Shown here one piece after another: positions 26,641 to 35,346 of a stretch of DNA of 64,000 nucleotides. Location of the stretch: NCBI GenBank assembly GCA_045126515.1, contig JBGVOM010000216.1, positions 36,262 through 100,261 on the forward strand, read 5' to 3'. This DNA is from RUG11237 sp045126515 (lineage in GTDB: Bacteria; Bacillota; Clostridia; Lachnospirales; Lachnospiraceae). The number at the start of each line of letters is the position of its first letter. Positions within the stretch are counted from its first letter, which is position 1. The position numbers and the translations under genes are program-made. Under the pieces are notes generated by a model. That model made no database searches. It was not told the origin of the DNA and saw nothing but the letters and a program-made list of their open reading frames with translations.

Positions 26641-28392
26641 TTGCCAATTATGAAAATGAAAAAACTATTATCTATGTTGTTGGCAATGGCAGTGACAACA
26701 ACCTCTGTATCTGTATGGACTGCGGAGCCGGTGTTTGCTGAGGAAACCACATGCCCGGTTTCTAATGAGGCACCCATAGAGAAAAATTACGTATATGGGA
26801 TTATGAAGATTCCATATGCCGATTTTTATAAAGCTGAATTAGGAGAAACTAATAACGTTACTGTAGATGCTGTAACATCAGCAACTGCAAATAAGTGGAA
26901 AACACAAAAGGGTACTTATTCAGAAATTGCTGCTGAAGGAAATGGTGGAACCATTTTAGGTGTTGAATATTATGTGGCAGTTGAACATGATATTTATGAA
27001 AAACTAAAGAATACGGAAAGTACCTTATTAAATACTTTTAAAGAAATTGAAGAAATTCCTGCAACCTATAAGGTAATGGATGAGGAAGGAAACTTTTTGG
27101 CAGTGCAAGGGACAGTTATGAAATTAAATGATGTAACTGCATCTTTAACGACCAAAAGCAATTATGGTGATTATCAGTTAAATATGACAGGTCTTGCTTT
27201 AACAGGAATTGTTTATGGTGCTGTGGTTAAAACAACAGATGGAACCAGATATGCATTACGTCATTTAGAAAACATATGGAAAAACGGTGCACAGCTTTCC
27301 TGGTCTACAGGATTTTCCACCACTGAAAGTCATGGAAATAAATTGAGCTATGAACACTATAGCTCCATGATGGGAAAAACCATTGAAAGCGTAGAATTTA
27401 TTTGTGATAATGGTATTTATACGGTAGACGACATTGATGCATATGTGCCAATAAAATACGATGGAACGTTCCAAATTGCAGATACTGATTTGACAGCGAA
27501 ACAGACGGCTGTTACTATGACAGGATTTCCGGAAGACGGAAACTGGCAGTTAGACCTGCCGGAAGGTTTAAAAAATGCTTCTTACGAAAACGGAAAAATT
27601 TTCTATGATGCCGGAACATTACCAGGTTTATATACGATAACTGCAAAAGATACAAACCACAAATATGCTGATAATTCTGCAAGTTTTCTTGTGAAAACAA
27701 ATACACTTCCGGTGCAGTTTAAGGACGGAAAAATTACCGCATTGGATAATACCAGTGCAGAAGAAACTGCTAACTATATTAAAAATCTTGCAATGGTTAC
27801 AGTGAAATTCGGTGAAAAAACAACAAGCTATTCTGCAAGCGGACATGGTGCTGTAGCCATTATTGCAGAAGACGGTTCTGTAGATTTGCAGGCTGGTTCT
27901 AGAGGAACATCTGTATTTGCGGAAGAGGGAACTTATGAATTAACTTTAGCTTCCAATGGTTACCCGGAACTTATATTTTCAGTAGAAAAGCAGGAGGCTG
28001 TTACAGAAAGTCCCACACCGACCAGTATTCCGGTTCCGACAAAAACAGCCACAGCTGTTCTGACTAAGACAGTTACTCCAACCCCTAAAGTTACTGCACC
28101 TAAGAAAGTAACCATTTCTAAGGTATCTAATGTAAAAGGAAAAAAGTTAAAGGTTGCTTGGAAAAAAGACAAAACAGTAGCCGGATATCAAATTCAGATT
28201 GCCACAAATAAAAAATTTACATCAGGGAAGAAAACATATACGGTAAAGAAAGCAGCTACAACTTCTAAGACAATTACGGGATTAAAAAAGAAGAAAACTT
28301 ACTATATAAGGGTAAGAGCTTATAAGACATCAGATTCCAAAAAAATATATGGAAACTACAGTAGTGTTAAAAAAGTAACAATCAAAAAATAG
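26641..28392 (+). CDS. Tp47-like surface protein with C-terminal FnIII domain
   Basis: A 583-residue exported protein. The start could be TTG at 26641, with AAAGGA five bases before it, or ATG at 26650. A signal peptide follows (KKLLSMLLAMAVTTTSVSV). The N-terminal half (NYVYGIMKIPYADFYKAEL, then VDAVTSATANKWK) resembles domains of the Treponema 47-kDa lipoprotein family, which occur in many Firmicutes. A Thr/Pro/Val linker (PTPTSIPVPTKTAT) leads to a Lys-rich fibronectin-III domain similar to that in the DUF5722 protein at 14328. The ligand is unknown. The operator it shares with feoA suggests metal-linked regulation. Confidence 0.65.
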   Translation: MPIMKMKKLLSMLLAMAVTTTSVSVWTAEPVFAEETTCPVSNEAPIEKNYVYGIMKIPYADFYKAELGETNNVTVDAVTSATANKWKTQKGTYSEIAAEGNGGTILGVEYYVAVEHDIYEKLKNTESTLLNTFKEIEEIPATYKVMDEEGNFLAVQGTVMKLNDVTASLTTKSNYGDYQLNMTGLALTGIVYGAVVKTTDGTRYALRHLENIWKNGAQLSWSTGFSTTESHGNKLSYEHYSSMMGKTIESVEFICDNGIYTVDDIDAYVPIKYDGTFQIADTDLTAKQTAVTMTGFPEDGNWQLDLPEGLKNASYENGKIFYDAGTLPGLYTITAKDTNHKYADNSASFLVKTNTLPVQFKDGKITALDNTSAEETANYIKNLAMVTVKFGEKTTSYSASGHGAVAIIAEDGSVDLQAGSRGTSVFAEEGTYELTLASNGYPELIFSVEKQEAVTESPTPTSIPVPTKTATAVLTKTVTPTPKVTAPKKVTISKVSNVKGKKLKVAWKKDKTVAGYQIQIATNKKFTSGKKTYTVKKAATTSKTITGLKKKKTYYIRVRAYKTSDSKKIYGNYSSVKKVTIKK

Positions 28393-28417
28393 TTTGAATA
28401 TAATTCAAATTCCCTAG

Positions 28418-28445
28418 GGAGGCAGTGAAAACTGCCTCCTTTTTT
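28418..28445 (+). terminator. Intrinsic terminator
   Basis: A GGAGGCAGT / ACTGCCTCC stem with a GAAA loop followed by six T. It ends the Tp47-like gene. Confidence 0.93.
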
Positions 28446-28461
28446 AACAATGAAAATTATT

Positions 28462-28489
28462 TTGAAAATCAGTAATTCTATGATAAAAT
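28462..28489 (+). promoter_or_regulatory. Promoter for small membrane protein
   Basis: TTGAAA (28462-28467), a 16-base spacer and TAAAAT (28484-28489), about 60 bases before the ATG at 28550. Confidence 0.6.
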
Positions 28490-28549
28490 AAACATAAGAA
28501 ATACACATACTTGTTACGAGAGATTATTGAAAAACAGGAGGGTTTTATT

Positions 28550-28774
28550 ATGGTAGAGAAGGTTAAAGAAATTTTACAGAAGGAGTATACTCCATTGGAG
28601 AAAGGTCTGGCAGTGGTCTGTGGCTTTTTAATGGGTATTATTGCTGGATTTGTTTTATCGCCAGTGAAAAAAGGTATTATGTTTGGTAGTAAAAATGGAT
28701 GCAATAATGGAAGTAATAATCGCAATAATAGTAGCTCCATTGGATTACCGAAGAAAAGAAACAAGAAGAATTGA
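28550..28774 (+). CDS. Small single-helix membrane protein
   Basis: A 74-residue protein: an amphipathic start (VEKVKEILQKEYTPLEKG), one membrane helix (LAVVCGFLMGIIAGFVLSPV, about residues 20-40) and a polar Asn/Ser-rich, basic tail. The ATG is preceded by AGGAGGG at a good distance. It has its own promoter and faces the Gx-transporter gene convergently. No family was recognised with confidence. Confidence 0.7.
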   Translation: MVEKVKEILQKEYTPLEKGLAVVCGFLMGIIAGFVLSPVKKGIMFGSKNGCNNGSNNRNNSSSIGLPKKRNKKN

Positions 28775-28791
28775 AAAGCTGCCGGCTTTTT

Positions 28792-29301
28792 TCAGTGTAG
28801 CTTCATCAACTGTCCCATACGCTTATGGGTGGCTTTGGTGCAAAGTCCGGTAAAAATTCCGGCAGCCATACCACTGATAAATAACACAGGTAGATAAGCA
28901 ATGATGCTAAAAGACTCTAAAACTATAAATGCTATCAACAGCTGTCCAATGTTATGGAAAATGGCTCCCACAACACTGGTGATAACAATATGCTCTTTGC
29001 CAAGAAGATGATGAATTAACAGCATGGCGAGAAGACAGAGTAGTCCACCGGAAAGGCTGTAAGCAAAAGAAACCATCTGTCCGGCAAAAATGCTTCCTAG
29101 TATAATGCGCATTACCAGAACACAAAGGGCATCTTTCCAGGTGCCATTGAGTATCAGCCACAGAGTAACAATATTAGCCAGCCCAAGCTTCACTCCGGGA
29201 ATGGGGAGAAGCGGCGGCAAGGCAGATTCAGCCACAAATATGGTAAGAGCAATGGTGGTATACATTGCCAAAAGTGTCAGCCGTTTTGTTTTTATGCTCA
29301 T
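28792..29301 (-). CDS. Gx-transporter-family membrane protein (Hpre_diP_synt_I)
   Basis: A 169-residue membrane protein with about five helices. The motifs LPPLLPIPGVKLGLANIVTL, RIILGSIFAG and VGAIFHNIGQLLIA are typical of the family once named heptaprenyl diphosphate synthase component I and now called Gx transporters. In many Firmicutes it neighbours NusG-II, ApbE and FMN-binding genes, as here, and has been linked to quinone or flavin-based electron transfer. It follows the NusG-II gene by 17 bases on the minus strand. Confidence 0.85.
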   Translation of the reverse strand: MSIKTKRLTLLAMYTTIALTIFVAESALPPLLPIPGVKLGLANIVTLWLILNGTWKDALCVLVMRIILGSIFAGQMVSFAYSLSGGLLCLLAMLLIHHLLGKEHIVITSVVGAIFHNIGQLLIAFIVLESFSIIAYLPVLFISGMAAGIFTGLCTKATHKRMGQLMKLH

Positions 29302-29318
29302 GAAAACCTCCGTAATAA

Positions 29319-29726
29319 TTAATGTGTAATAACATCCGGTGCATCTTTATTCGGTGCATCATCTTCAATTCGAATCACCAGTTTATGCGGAAGACAGGTA
29401 ATGGGAAAATGCGTGGAGTTTATCATTCCCATGTGCTGGCAGGTCTTGTCAGGACAATCTGTATCCGAAATTCCGATTTTTCCGTCCTCCACTAAAATGG
29501 TATTAAATCCATGTTCCGTATCTGAAGAATACTCGATGGTAAATTCATAGGCTTTTTTATTTTCTGATAAATCAATTTTACGTATTAATACTCCATCCTG
29601 ATAGATATAAGCGTATTTCCCGGAACCGTTTCCCATGAATTGTAAGCAGGAAATTACTGCACAGATGAAAACTAAAACACCAATGAAAGCTCCGATTGCA
29701 AAACTCAGTTTTTTCTTTTTATCCAT
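29319..29726 (-). CDS. NusG domain II-containing membrane-anchored protein
   Basis: A 135-residue protein with one N-terminal membrane helix (residues 6-30) and an extracytoplasmic NusG-II-type beta domain ending in the diagnostic SDTDCPDKTCQHMGMI ... ITCLPHKLVIRI. The three cysteines fit a metal or redox role. The ATG at 29726 is chosen over a longer frame because AAAGGA precedes it. It forms a two-gene operon with the Gx transporter and is divergent from apbE. A TTGTAT-17-TACAAT promoter lies upstream on the minus strand. Confidence 0.88.
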   Translation of the reverse strand: MDKKKKLSFAIGAFIGVLVFICAVISCLQFMGNGSGKYAYIYQDGVLIRKIDLSENKKAYEFTIEYSSDTEHGFNTILVEDGKIGISDTDCPDKTCQHMGMINSTHFPITCLPHKLVIRIEDDAPNKDAPDVITH

Positions 29727-29842
29727 AAAGATTCCTTTCTTTATTACATATCTATATATGGTTACCTGGCAAATTGTATCAGTCTTGCCGTCAAAATACA
29801 ACAACATCCCTGCTTAATGAAAAAAATACTCAATAACAAATC

Positions 29843-29871
29843 TTGCAATCTGATAAGCAGAAAGATAGAAT
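29843..29871 (+). promoter_or_regulatory. Promoter of the apbE operon
   Basis: TTGCAA (29843-29848), a 17-base spacer and TAGAAT (29866-29871), 46 bases before the apbE start. Confidence 0.6.
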
Positions 29872-29917
29872 ATGACATGAAGTTAGCGATTAAAAACTTA
29901 AGTTAGGAGAGAGGAAC

Positions 29918-31024
29918 ATGGAACGCAAACGTTGCAAAGAAATCAGAAGGTATGGGATTGTACTTCTTGCCGCTTTGCTTCTTGCAGGCTGTCAGGCAGA
30001 AGAAGCATCAGGAACAAATACGCAGGAAGCAACACAAGAAAAAACGCAACCGAATGATAAAAGTGAAGTGCAAAATTATACAGAGAGTGATATCGCTATG
30101 GGAACTATTGTCACAGGCAATATTTATACCACGGGAGAAAATATAAACTCTGAAATTTTTAATATATTAAAGCAGGTGGAAACATCTTACATATCATGGA
30201 GGGAGAAAGATTCCGAAATTTTCAGATTAAATGCCAGTGCAGGAGATGAAAATGGCGTAGAAATCACAGGAAAATTAGAAGAAATGCTGCAGGCAACACT
30301 GGATATCTCTCAAAAAAGCAACGGAGCCTTAGATCCCACCATCGGGGAAATTTCAAGACTTTGGGATATCGACGGAGAAAATCCAAGAGTGCCGGCAGAG
30401 CAGGAAATTACTGCACTTTTAAAAGCAGATGGTTATAAAAATGTAATTTGTGAAAATCAGAAAGCAGTGCTGGAAGCAGATACCAGCATAGATTTAGGAG
30501 CTGTGGGAAAAGGCATCGGATGTGATGAAGCGAAATCCTTTTTGGAAACTCACCCGGAAATCAGCGGCGCAGTTATTTCCGTAGGCGGCAGTATTCTTAC
30601 CTTTGGAGAAAAAGCAAATGGAGAACCATGGGGAGTAGCTATAACTGATCCGTTGCTGGGCGGTGAAAATTATATGGGTGTTTTGTATTTAGAAGGCGAG
30701 AATTACATTTCTACTTCCGGTGATTATGAAAAATATTTTGAGCAGGATGGTGTTCGCTATCACCATATTTTGGATCCCAAAACAGGATATCCGGCAAGAA
30801 GTGGTTTGAAATCTGTTACTATAGTAGCCCAAAACGGACTGTTAAGTGACGGTTTGTCTACTGCTTGTTTTGTTTTAGGAGTGGAAGAGGGAATGAAATT
30901 AGCAGAAACTTACCATGTGGAGGCTGTTTTTATTGATTCAGAAGAAAATGTATATGTAACGGATGGCTTGCAGGAGAATTTCAAACTCATATCAGAGGAT
31001 ACATATCACCTACAGGAACCGTAG
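29918..31024 (+). CDS. apbE: FAD:protein FMN transferase (ApbE)
   Basis: A 368-residue lipoprotein; the lipobox LLAGC gives acyl-Cys25. ApbE moves FMN from FAD onto Thr in S-G-A-T motifs of extracytoplasmic proteins. Family marks are present: YISWREKDSEIFRLN, DLGAVGKGIGCDEA, ISVGGSILTFG, and the HHILDPKTGYPAR and SDGLSTACFVLG segments that bind FAD and Mg. Its likely substrates are the two FMN-binding proteins that follow, which carry five such motifs between them. The downstream gene starts 20 bases after the stop. Confidence 0.96.
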   Translation: MERKRCKEIRRYGIVLLAALLLAGCQAEEASGTNTQEATQEKTQPNDKSEVQNYTESDIAMGTIVTGNIYTTGENINSEIFNILKQVETSYISWREKDSEIFRLNASAGDENGVEITGKLEEMLQATLDISQKSNGALDPTIGEISRLWDIDGENPRVPAEQEITALLKADGYKNVICENQKAVLEADTSIDLGAVGKGIGCDEAKSFLETHPEISGAVISVGGSILTFGEKANGEPWGVAITDPLLGGENYMGVLYLEGENYISTSGDYEKYFEQDGVRYHHILDPKTGYPARSGLKSVTIVAQNGLLSDGLSTACFVLGVEEGMKLAETYHVEAVFIDSEENVYVTDGLQENFKLISEDTYHLQEP

Positions 31025-31044
31025 CATAAAGAGAGGAAAAGACA

Positions 31045-32703
31045 GTGAAAGAAATTTTAGAAAGAGTACGTGCATTATTAAAACCAATTTTATATGTAAT
31101 TCCTTGTATCGTCTTGGCAGGTGCAGCATTTTTTGCAGCTACGAACAGGGTAGCGGCGAATACTGCCATAGAATTAGATTCTTATGACATTTCCAAAATT
31201 GAGCTTGCATTAAAAGAAGCCCAACAGGCAGAGCAGGAAGATGAGCAGAAAAAGACAACAACACAGAAAAAGTCCAAAACAAAGAGCAGTGACAAAAACT
31301 CTTCCAAACATGGGGAAGCCCAAAGCTTTGTTGATGGAACTTATGAAGGTGTAGGTGTTGGATATGCAGGACATATCAAAGTTAAAGTAATAGTAGAAGA
31401 AAGTAAAATTGTATCGATTGAAGTGACAGAAGTCGAAGCAGACGACGGACCATTTGTAAGTAAAGCAAAGGGTGTTATTGATTCGATTCTGGAATACCAG
31501 ACGCTGGATGTTGACACCGTCAGTGGAGCAACCTTTAGTTCCAAGGGAATCATTGCGGCGGTGCGAAATGCCTTAGAGGGTGTGGAAGATACGTCAGAAA
31601 CAGCTGCGCCTCCGGCAAAACCTGCACCTACCACTCTGCCACAGTTTGAAGATTCCAAATATAAGGATGGAACTTATTATGGAATCGGAACTGGTTTTGG
31701 CGGCGAAGTTAAGGTAAAAGTAGTAATTGTGGGCGGTGTGATTACAGAAATTACCGTTGAAAGCGCCGGAGGTGAAGACGGAAGTTATCTAGCAAGAGCA
31801 AAAACCCTGATTGCCAAAGTACTAGAAAAGCAAAGTCCGAATGTGGATACGGTCAGTGGTGCAACATACACCTCCAACGGCATTATTTCAGCCATACAAA
31901 ATGCATTGTCTCAGGCAAGACAAGAGGGAGATGACTTGCAGGAAACCGAAGGGGAAGAGGATACAAGCCAGTATGAAAAAGAAGCGAAAGATTCTGCCTC
32001 TACCGACAATTCCATAAAAGCACAGGAAGAAGCTGCAGACGTCTTATATAAGGATGGAACTTATACCGGGAGTGCTAAGGGATTCCGCGGAGATACACAG
32101 GCAACAGTTACAATTAAGAAGTCTAAAATTGAAAAGATTTCAATTTCTTCTCAAGATGATGAAGCTTTCTTAAAACGTGCAATGACTTTGGTGGATGTGA
32201 TTATAAAACGGCAGACGGCAGAAGGAATCGATGTGGTTACAGGGGCAACATACAGCTCCAATGGTATTTTGAATTCCGTAAAAGATGCTTTGAAAAAGGC
32301 AAGGAAGGATGGTAGCGAGACAGAAAATACCACACCGACGGCTACTCTAACACCAAAGCCTACGTCTACTCCAAGGCCAACTCCGACACCAAGACCAACC
32401 AGTGCACCGGGAGAAGAACCACAGGAAAGTCCTTACAAAGACGGGGTCTACGAAGCCAGTGCAGTAGGATACAACGGGAACCTGACAATTGCAGTTACCG
32501 TTAGCAACGGAATAATTACGCAGATTGACGTGAAAAAGTACGTGGATGATGATGAGTTTTTCTGGTATGCATATGACGGTGTCAGTGAACAGATTATAAG
32601 CAGTCAGTCCGTAGAAGGAATTGATACGGTTAGTGGAGCAACATACAGTTCTAACGGCATTATTAATGCAGTAACAAAAGCTTTACAGCAGGCGAAAAAG
32701 TAG
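31045..32703 (+). CDS. Protein with four FMN-binding domains
   Basis: A 552-residue membrane-anchored protein (helix at residues 10-30). Four FMN_bind domains each end in a flavinylation motif: VDTVSGATFSS, VDTVSGATYTS, IDVVTGATYSS and IDTVSGATYSS. The fourth residue of each S/T-G-A-T is the Thr expected to carry FMN. Domains are joined by low-complexity linkers, one rich in Thr-Pro repeats (TPKPTSTPRPTPTPRPTS). The GTG start is the first codon of the frame, with an AGAGGAAA site. It probably forms a chain of covalently bound flavins outside the membrane that passes electrons onward. Confidence 0.93.
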   Translation: MKEILERVRALLKPILYVIPCIVLAGAAFFAATNRVAANTAIELDSYDISKIELALKEAQQAEQEDEQKKTTTQKKSKTKSSDKNSSKHGEAQSFVDGTYEGVGVGYAGHIKVKVIVEESKIVSIEVTEVEADDGPFVSKAKGVIDSILEYQTLDVDTVSGATFSSKGIIAAVRNALEGVEDTSETAAPPAKPAPTTLPQFEDSKYKDGTYYGIGTGFGGEVKVKVVIVGGVITEITVESAGGEDGSYLARAKTLIAKVLEKQSPNVDTVSGATYTSNGIISAIQNALSQARQEGDDLQETEGEEDTSQYEKEAKDSASTDNSIKAQEEAADVLYKDGTYTGSAKGFRGDTQATVTIKKSKIEKISISSQDDEAFLKRAMTLVDVIIKRQTAEGIDVVTGATYSSNGILNSVKDALKKARKDGSETENTTPTATLTPKPTSTPRPTPTPRPTSAPGEEPQESPYKDGVYEASAVGYNGNLTIAVTVSNGIITQIDVKKYVDDDEFFWYAYDGVSEQIISSQSVEGIDTVSGATYSSNGIINAVTKALQQAKK

Positions 32704-32711
32704 GAGATATT

Positions 32712-33224
32712 ATGTTAGGGAAAAACACGCATTTTAAGCTTAAGTTGATTAATTTCATTGTTATAGTGGGTATTTTGTATATATATAATATAAATCTGGA
32801 TTTGTGGGAAACGAAAGAAGTTTTGCAGACAGAGCAGAAAAAGGCAGAACTTGCTACACAAACACTGACGAAGTTAGAGAGCAGCTTAGACAGTATTCTT
32901 GCAGAATACACGAAACAAAATGAGGAAGCGAAAGAAGCAGAAGAAACTTATTTATGGAAAGACGGGACTTATGAGGGCATCGGCAGCGGATTTGCAGGTA
33001 AGCTTACTGTCAGTGTCACAATTGAAAAAGGTGTTATTACAGATATACAGCTGGTGGATTCCGGCAGTGATGATGCAGCGTATGTAAACATGGCAGTGGG
33101 TGTAATTGATGATATACTGTCGGAACAGACTTCCGAAGTGGATGCAGTCAGTGGCGCAACCTTTAGTTCTAATGGAATCATGGAAGCGGTAGCAGAAGCA
33201 TTGAGCCAGGCGGAAAACCCATAA
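32712..33224 (+). CDS. Single-domain FMN-binding membrane protein
   Basis: A 170-residue protein: one N-terminal helix (about 10-27), a coiled-coil-like stalk (about 30-75), then one FMN_bind domain with the motif VDAVSGATFSSNGIM. It sits nine bases after the four-domain protein and 15 before the iron-sulfur protein. The short stalk suggests it could carry electrons between the membrane protein and the longer flavin chain. Confidence 0.92.
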   Translation: MLGKNTHFKLKLINFIVIVGILYIYNINLDLWETKEVLQTEQKKAELATQTLTKLESSLDSILAEYTKQNEEAKEAEETYLWKDGTYEGIGSGFAGKLTVSVTIEKGVITDIQLVDSGSDDAAYVNMAVGVIDDILSEQTSEVDAVSGATFSSNGIMEAVAEALSQAENP

Positions 33225-33239
33225 GGAAAGGTAAGAAAA

Positions 33240-34085
33240 ATGGATAGAAAAAAACGACAAAAAATACAAAAGGGAGTCAGAATCACTATACAGCTTGTAT
33301 TTTTATTGCTGGCTCCGGCAGTTTTTACTTCTGCTTATGCAGGAGAAAAGTACATATTTACACAGTTTGCATCATCACAGATGTTAGAATGGAATGCCTT
33401 TTTAAAAGCATTGTTAGGAATCTGCCTGTTTACCATTTTGTTTGGAAGATTTTTCTGTGGGTATGCCTGTGCTTTTGGAACTTTAGGCGATTTATTATAT
33501 ATGTTTTCTGCATTTGTACAGAAGAAAACAAAAAAGAAACTGCCCAAAATTCCAGAAAAGGTAAGCAGTTATGCCAGAAAAATCAAGTATCTGGTTCTGG
33601 CAGGCGTTGCTGTGACCTGTTTGTTAGGAATATATGATAAATTTCGTGGAAGCAGCCCTTGGGATGTGTTTTCAAGACTCACTTCCCTGCAGCTTCCGGG
33701 CAGAGATTATCTTGTTGGAATTATAATTCTTGTGGTAATCATGGCAGGAATGATGTGGGAAGAACGTTTTTTCTGTAAATATTTATGTCCAATGGGTGCT
33801 GTATTCTCACTGCTTCCTATCCTGCCGGCAGCATTGTACCGCAGGGAGCGGGAAAGCTGTATTAACGGATGCTCTGCCTGCAAACGTCAATGTCCGGTAT
33901 CCTTGGACATTGACGGAGATGGTAAGGATTCAGGAGAATGTATTCAGTGTAATCAGTGTCTTATCACCTGTCCAAAGGAAAATATCCATACAGGAATTAA
34001 GGTAAAGGGAAATGAAATATGGCTAGTGATTGGAAAAGCAGTGGTGCTTTTAGTGGTGTGTTTTCTTTTACAGCTTACAAGATGA
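33240..34085 (+). CDS. Membrane 4Fe-4S protein (NapH/CcoG-like)
   Basis: A 281-residue protein with about five membrane helices. It carries two CxxxC(P)-type motifs near helix ends (CGYACAFG, CKYLCPMGA) and two ferredoxin clusters (CINGCSACKRQCP, then CIQCNQCLITCP). This pattern is that of NapH/NosR-like quinol-to-periplasm electron carriers. As last gene of the flavin operon it is the likely membrane entry point for electrons passed to the FMN-binding proteins. Confidence 0.92.
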   Translation: MDRKKRQKIQKGVRITIQLVFLLLAPAVFTSAYAGEKYIFTQFASSQMLEWNAFLKALLGICLFTILFGRFFCGYACAFGTLGDLLYMFSAFVQKKTKKKLPKIPEKVSSYARKIKYLVLAGVAVTCLLGIYDKFRGSSPWDVFSRLTSLQLPGRDYLVGIIILVVIMAGMMWEERFFCKYLCPMGAVFSLLPILPAALYRRERESCINGCSACKRQCPVSLDIDGDGKDSGECIQCNQCLITCPKENIHTGIKVKGNEIWLVIGKAVVLLVVCFLLQLTR

Positions 34086-34087
34086 GA

Positions 34088-34117
34088 AAAGACCTCAGCG
34101 TTTGCGCTGAGGTCTTT
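34088..34117. terminator. Bidirectional terminator
   Basis: A 13-bp perfect stem AAAGACCTCAGCG / CGCTGAGGTCTTT with a TTTG loop, between the convergent iron-sulfur protein and the DtxR-like gene. Confidence 0.88.
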
Positions 34118-34132
34118 GGGTATTGGCGTATC

Positions 34133-34492
34133 TTATTTTACATATTTTTTGATTGCTTCAAAGCTTTCTTTGCTGATAACATGTTCAATTTTGCAGGCAT
34201 CTTCAGAAGCTGTCTTCTCATCTACACCGAGCTTTATAAGCCATGAAGATAAAAATTCGTGTCTTTCGTAAATCATTTCTGCAATTTCTTTTCCAGCTTC
34301 CGTCAAAGTAATAAATCCCGCATCGCTTACAGTAATATAATTTTTTTCACGAAGATTCTTCATGGCAATGCTGACACTGGATTTTTTATAGCCTAATTCA
34401 TTGGCAATATCAACGGAACGTACCACAGGCAGTTCCTGACTTAACATCAAAATAGTTTCCAAATAGTTTTCAGCGGATTCGTTTGTATGCAT
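34133..34492 (-). CDS. DtxR/MntR-family metal-dependent regulator
   Basis: A 119-residue regulator: an N-terminal winged helix (ENYLETILMLSQE, then RSVDIANELGYKKSSVSIAMKNLREKNYI) and the start of the metal-binding/dimer domain (GKEIAEMIYERHEFLSSWLIKLGV, then ASEDACKIEHVIS, whose E/C/H residues are the family's metal ligands). It lacks the C-terminal SH3 domain, as MntR does. It is divergent from feoA-feoA-feoB. The GTTAG-N6-CTAAC element at 34685 on the feoA promoter is a likely target. Confidence 0.92.
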   Translation of the reverse strand: MHTNESAENYLETILMLSQELPVVRSVDIANELGYKKSSVSIAMKNLREKNYITVSDAGFITLTEAGKEIAEMIYERHEFLSSWLIKLGVDEKTASEDACKIEHVISKESFEAIKKYVK

Positions 34493-34668
34493 ATTTTACA
34501 CCTCATAAGGATAATTTTTTGTTTTAGTATTTCAAATAGTATAACATAAATATGCTTTAAATACAAATATTTCTAGACGAAAAGAACAATGAAAGTAACA
34601 AGTTCAGACTTATGAGCTGTTCTTTCAACCACTTAAGTATTAAATGAGAAAAATTATCAATAAAGGTG

Positions 34669-34706
34669 TTGACAATAAACTCTGGTTAGCATATACTAAC
34701 TAATGA
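34669..34706 (+). promoter_or_regulatory. feo promoter with GTTAG/CTAAC operator
   Basis: TTGACA (34669-34674), a 17-base spacer and TATACT (34692-34697). The inverted repeat GTTAG-N6-CTAAC (34685-34700) covers the -10 box and runs on into TAATG. A regulator bound there would block the promoter. Close relatives of the element occur at 26578 and 38493. Confidence 0.7.
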
Positions 34707-34752
34707 AAATGAAAATCTTTATCAATATAAAAATAGAGAAAGAAGATGAGAT

Positions 34753-34965
34753 ATGATGCCTTTAACGATGGCGAAAGCAGGAGAAGCTAACATTATTAAG
34801 AAGGTTGGCGGAAAAGAAGAAACAAAGAGATTCTTAGAAAACCTTGGATTTGTTGCAGGTGGAATGGTGACAGTCGTATCTGAAATGGGCGGAAACATGA
34901 TTGTGAACGTGAAAGATTCCAGAGTAGCCATTGGTAAAGATATGGCAAATAAGATTATGGTCTAG
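34753..34965 (+). CDS. feoA: FeoA-family ferrous iron transport protein
   Basis: A 70-residue SH3-like FeoA protein (MAKAGEANIIKKVGGKEETKRFLENLGFVAGG, then DSRVAIGKDMANKIMV). FeoA is a small cytoplasmic partner of FeoB. There are two adjacent ATG codons; the first is taken. The stop is 14 bases before a second FeoA gene. Confidence 0.92.
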   Translation: MMPLTMAKAGEANIIKKVGGKEETKRFLENLGFVAGGMVTVVSEMGGNMIVNVKDSRVAIGKDMANKIMV

Positions 34966-34978
34966 GAAAGGAGAAATT

Positions 34979-35200
34979 ATGAAAACATTAAAAGAAGTTC
35001 CTTGCGGAAGCACCGCTAAGGTAAAGAAGCTTACAGGAGATGGACCTGTCAAGAGAAGAATTATGGATATGGGAATTACAAAAGGAGTAGATATTTTCGT
35101 GAGAAAAGTAGCTCCGTTTGGTGATCCTGTAGAGGTAACGGTCAGAGGATATGAATTGTCACTTCGTAAAGCAGATGCGGAAATGATTGAAGTAGAATAA
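34979..35200 (+). CDS. feoA: Second FeoA-family protein
   Basis: A 73-residue FeoA paralogue (GSTAKVKKLTGDGPVKRRIMDMGITKG, then VRGYELSLRKADAEMIEV). The ATG at 34979 follows AAAGGAG. Two FeoA genes ahead of FeoB are common in Clostridia. A hairpin with a T tract follows, so feoB may be partly separately expressed. Confidence 0.93.
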   Translation: MKTLKEVPCGSTAKVKKLTGDGPVKRRIMDMGITKGVDIFVRKVAPFGDPVEVTVRGYELSLRKADAEMIEVE

Positions 35201-35224
35201 TTTATATGTTTACCTTTTATATAG

Positions 35225-35258
35225 TAGAAAGCATATAAAAAACGGCTTTCTATCTTTT
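35225..35258 (+). terminator. Hairpin between feoA and feoB
   Basis: Stem TAGAAAGC / GCTTTCTA with a 12-base loop and TCTTTTTT after it. It may act as a partial terminator that sets the FeoA:FeoB ratio. Confidence 0.6.
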
Positions 35259-35346
35259 TTGACCATGGGTTAGGTGGAACTAATAAAAAGTAGAAGCGCA
35301 AAACTAAAGATAGGAGAAAATCTGAAAAGATTGAAAGGAGCAGAAC

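Noticed and set aside
34570..34632. Inverted repeat AAAGAACA...TGTTCTTT upstream of feoA as a riboswitch
   Set aside because: It lies upstream of the mapped -35 box, so it would not be in the feo transcript, and no known riboswitch core was seen.
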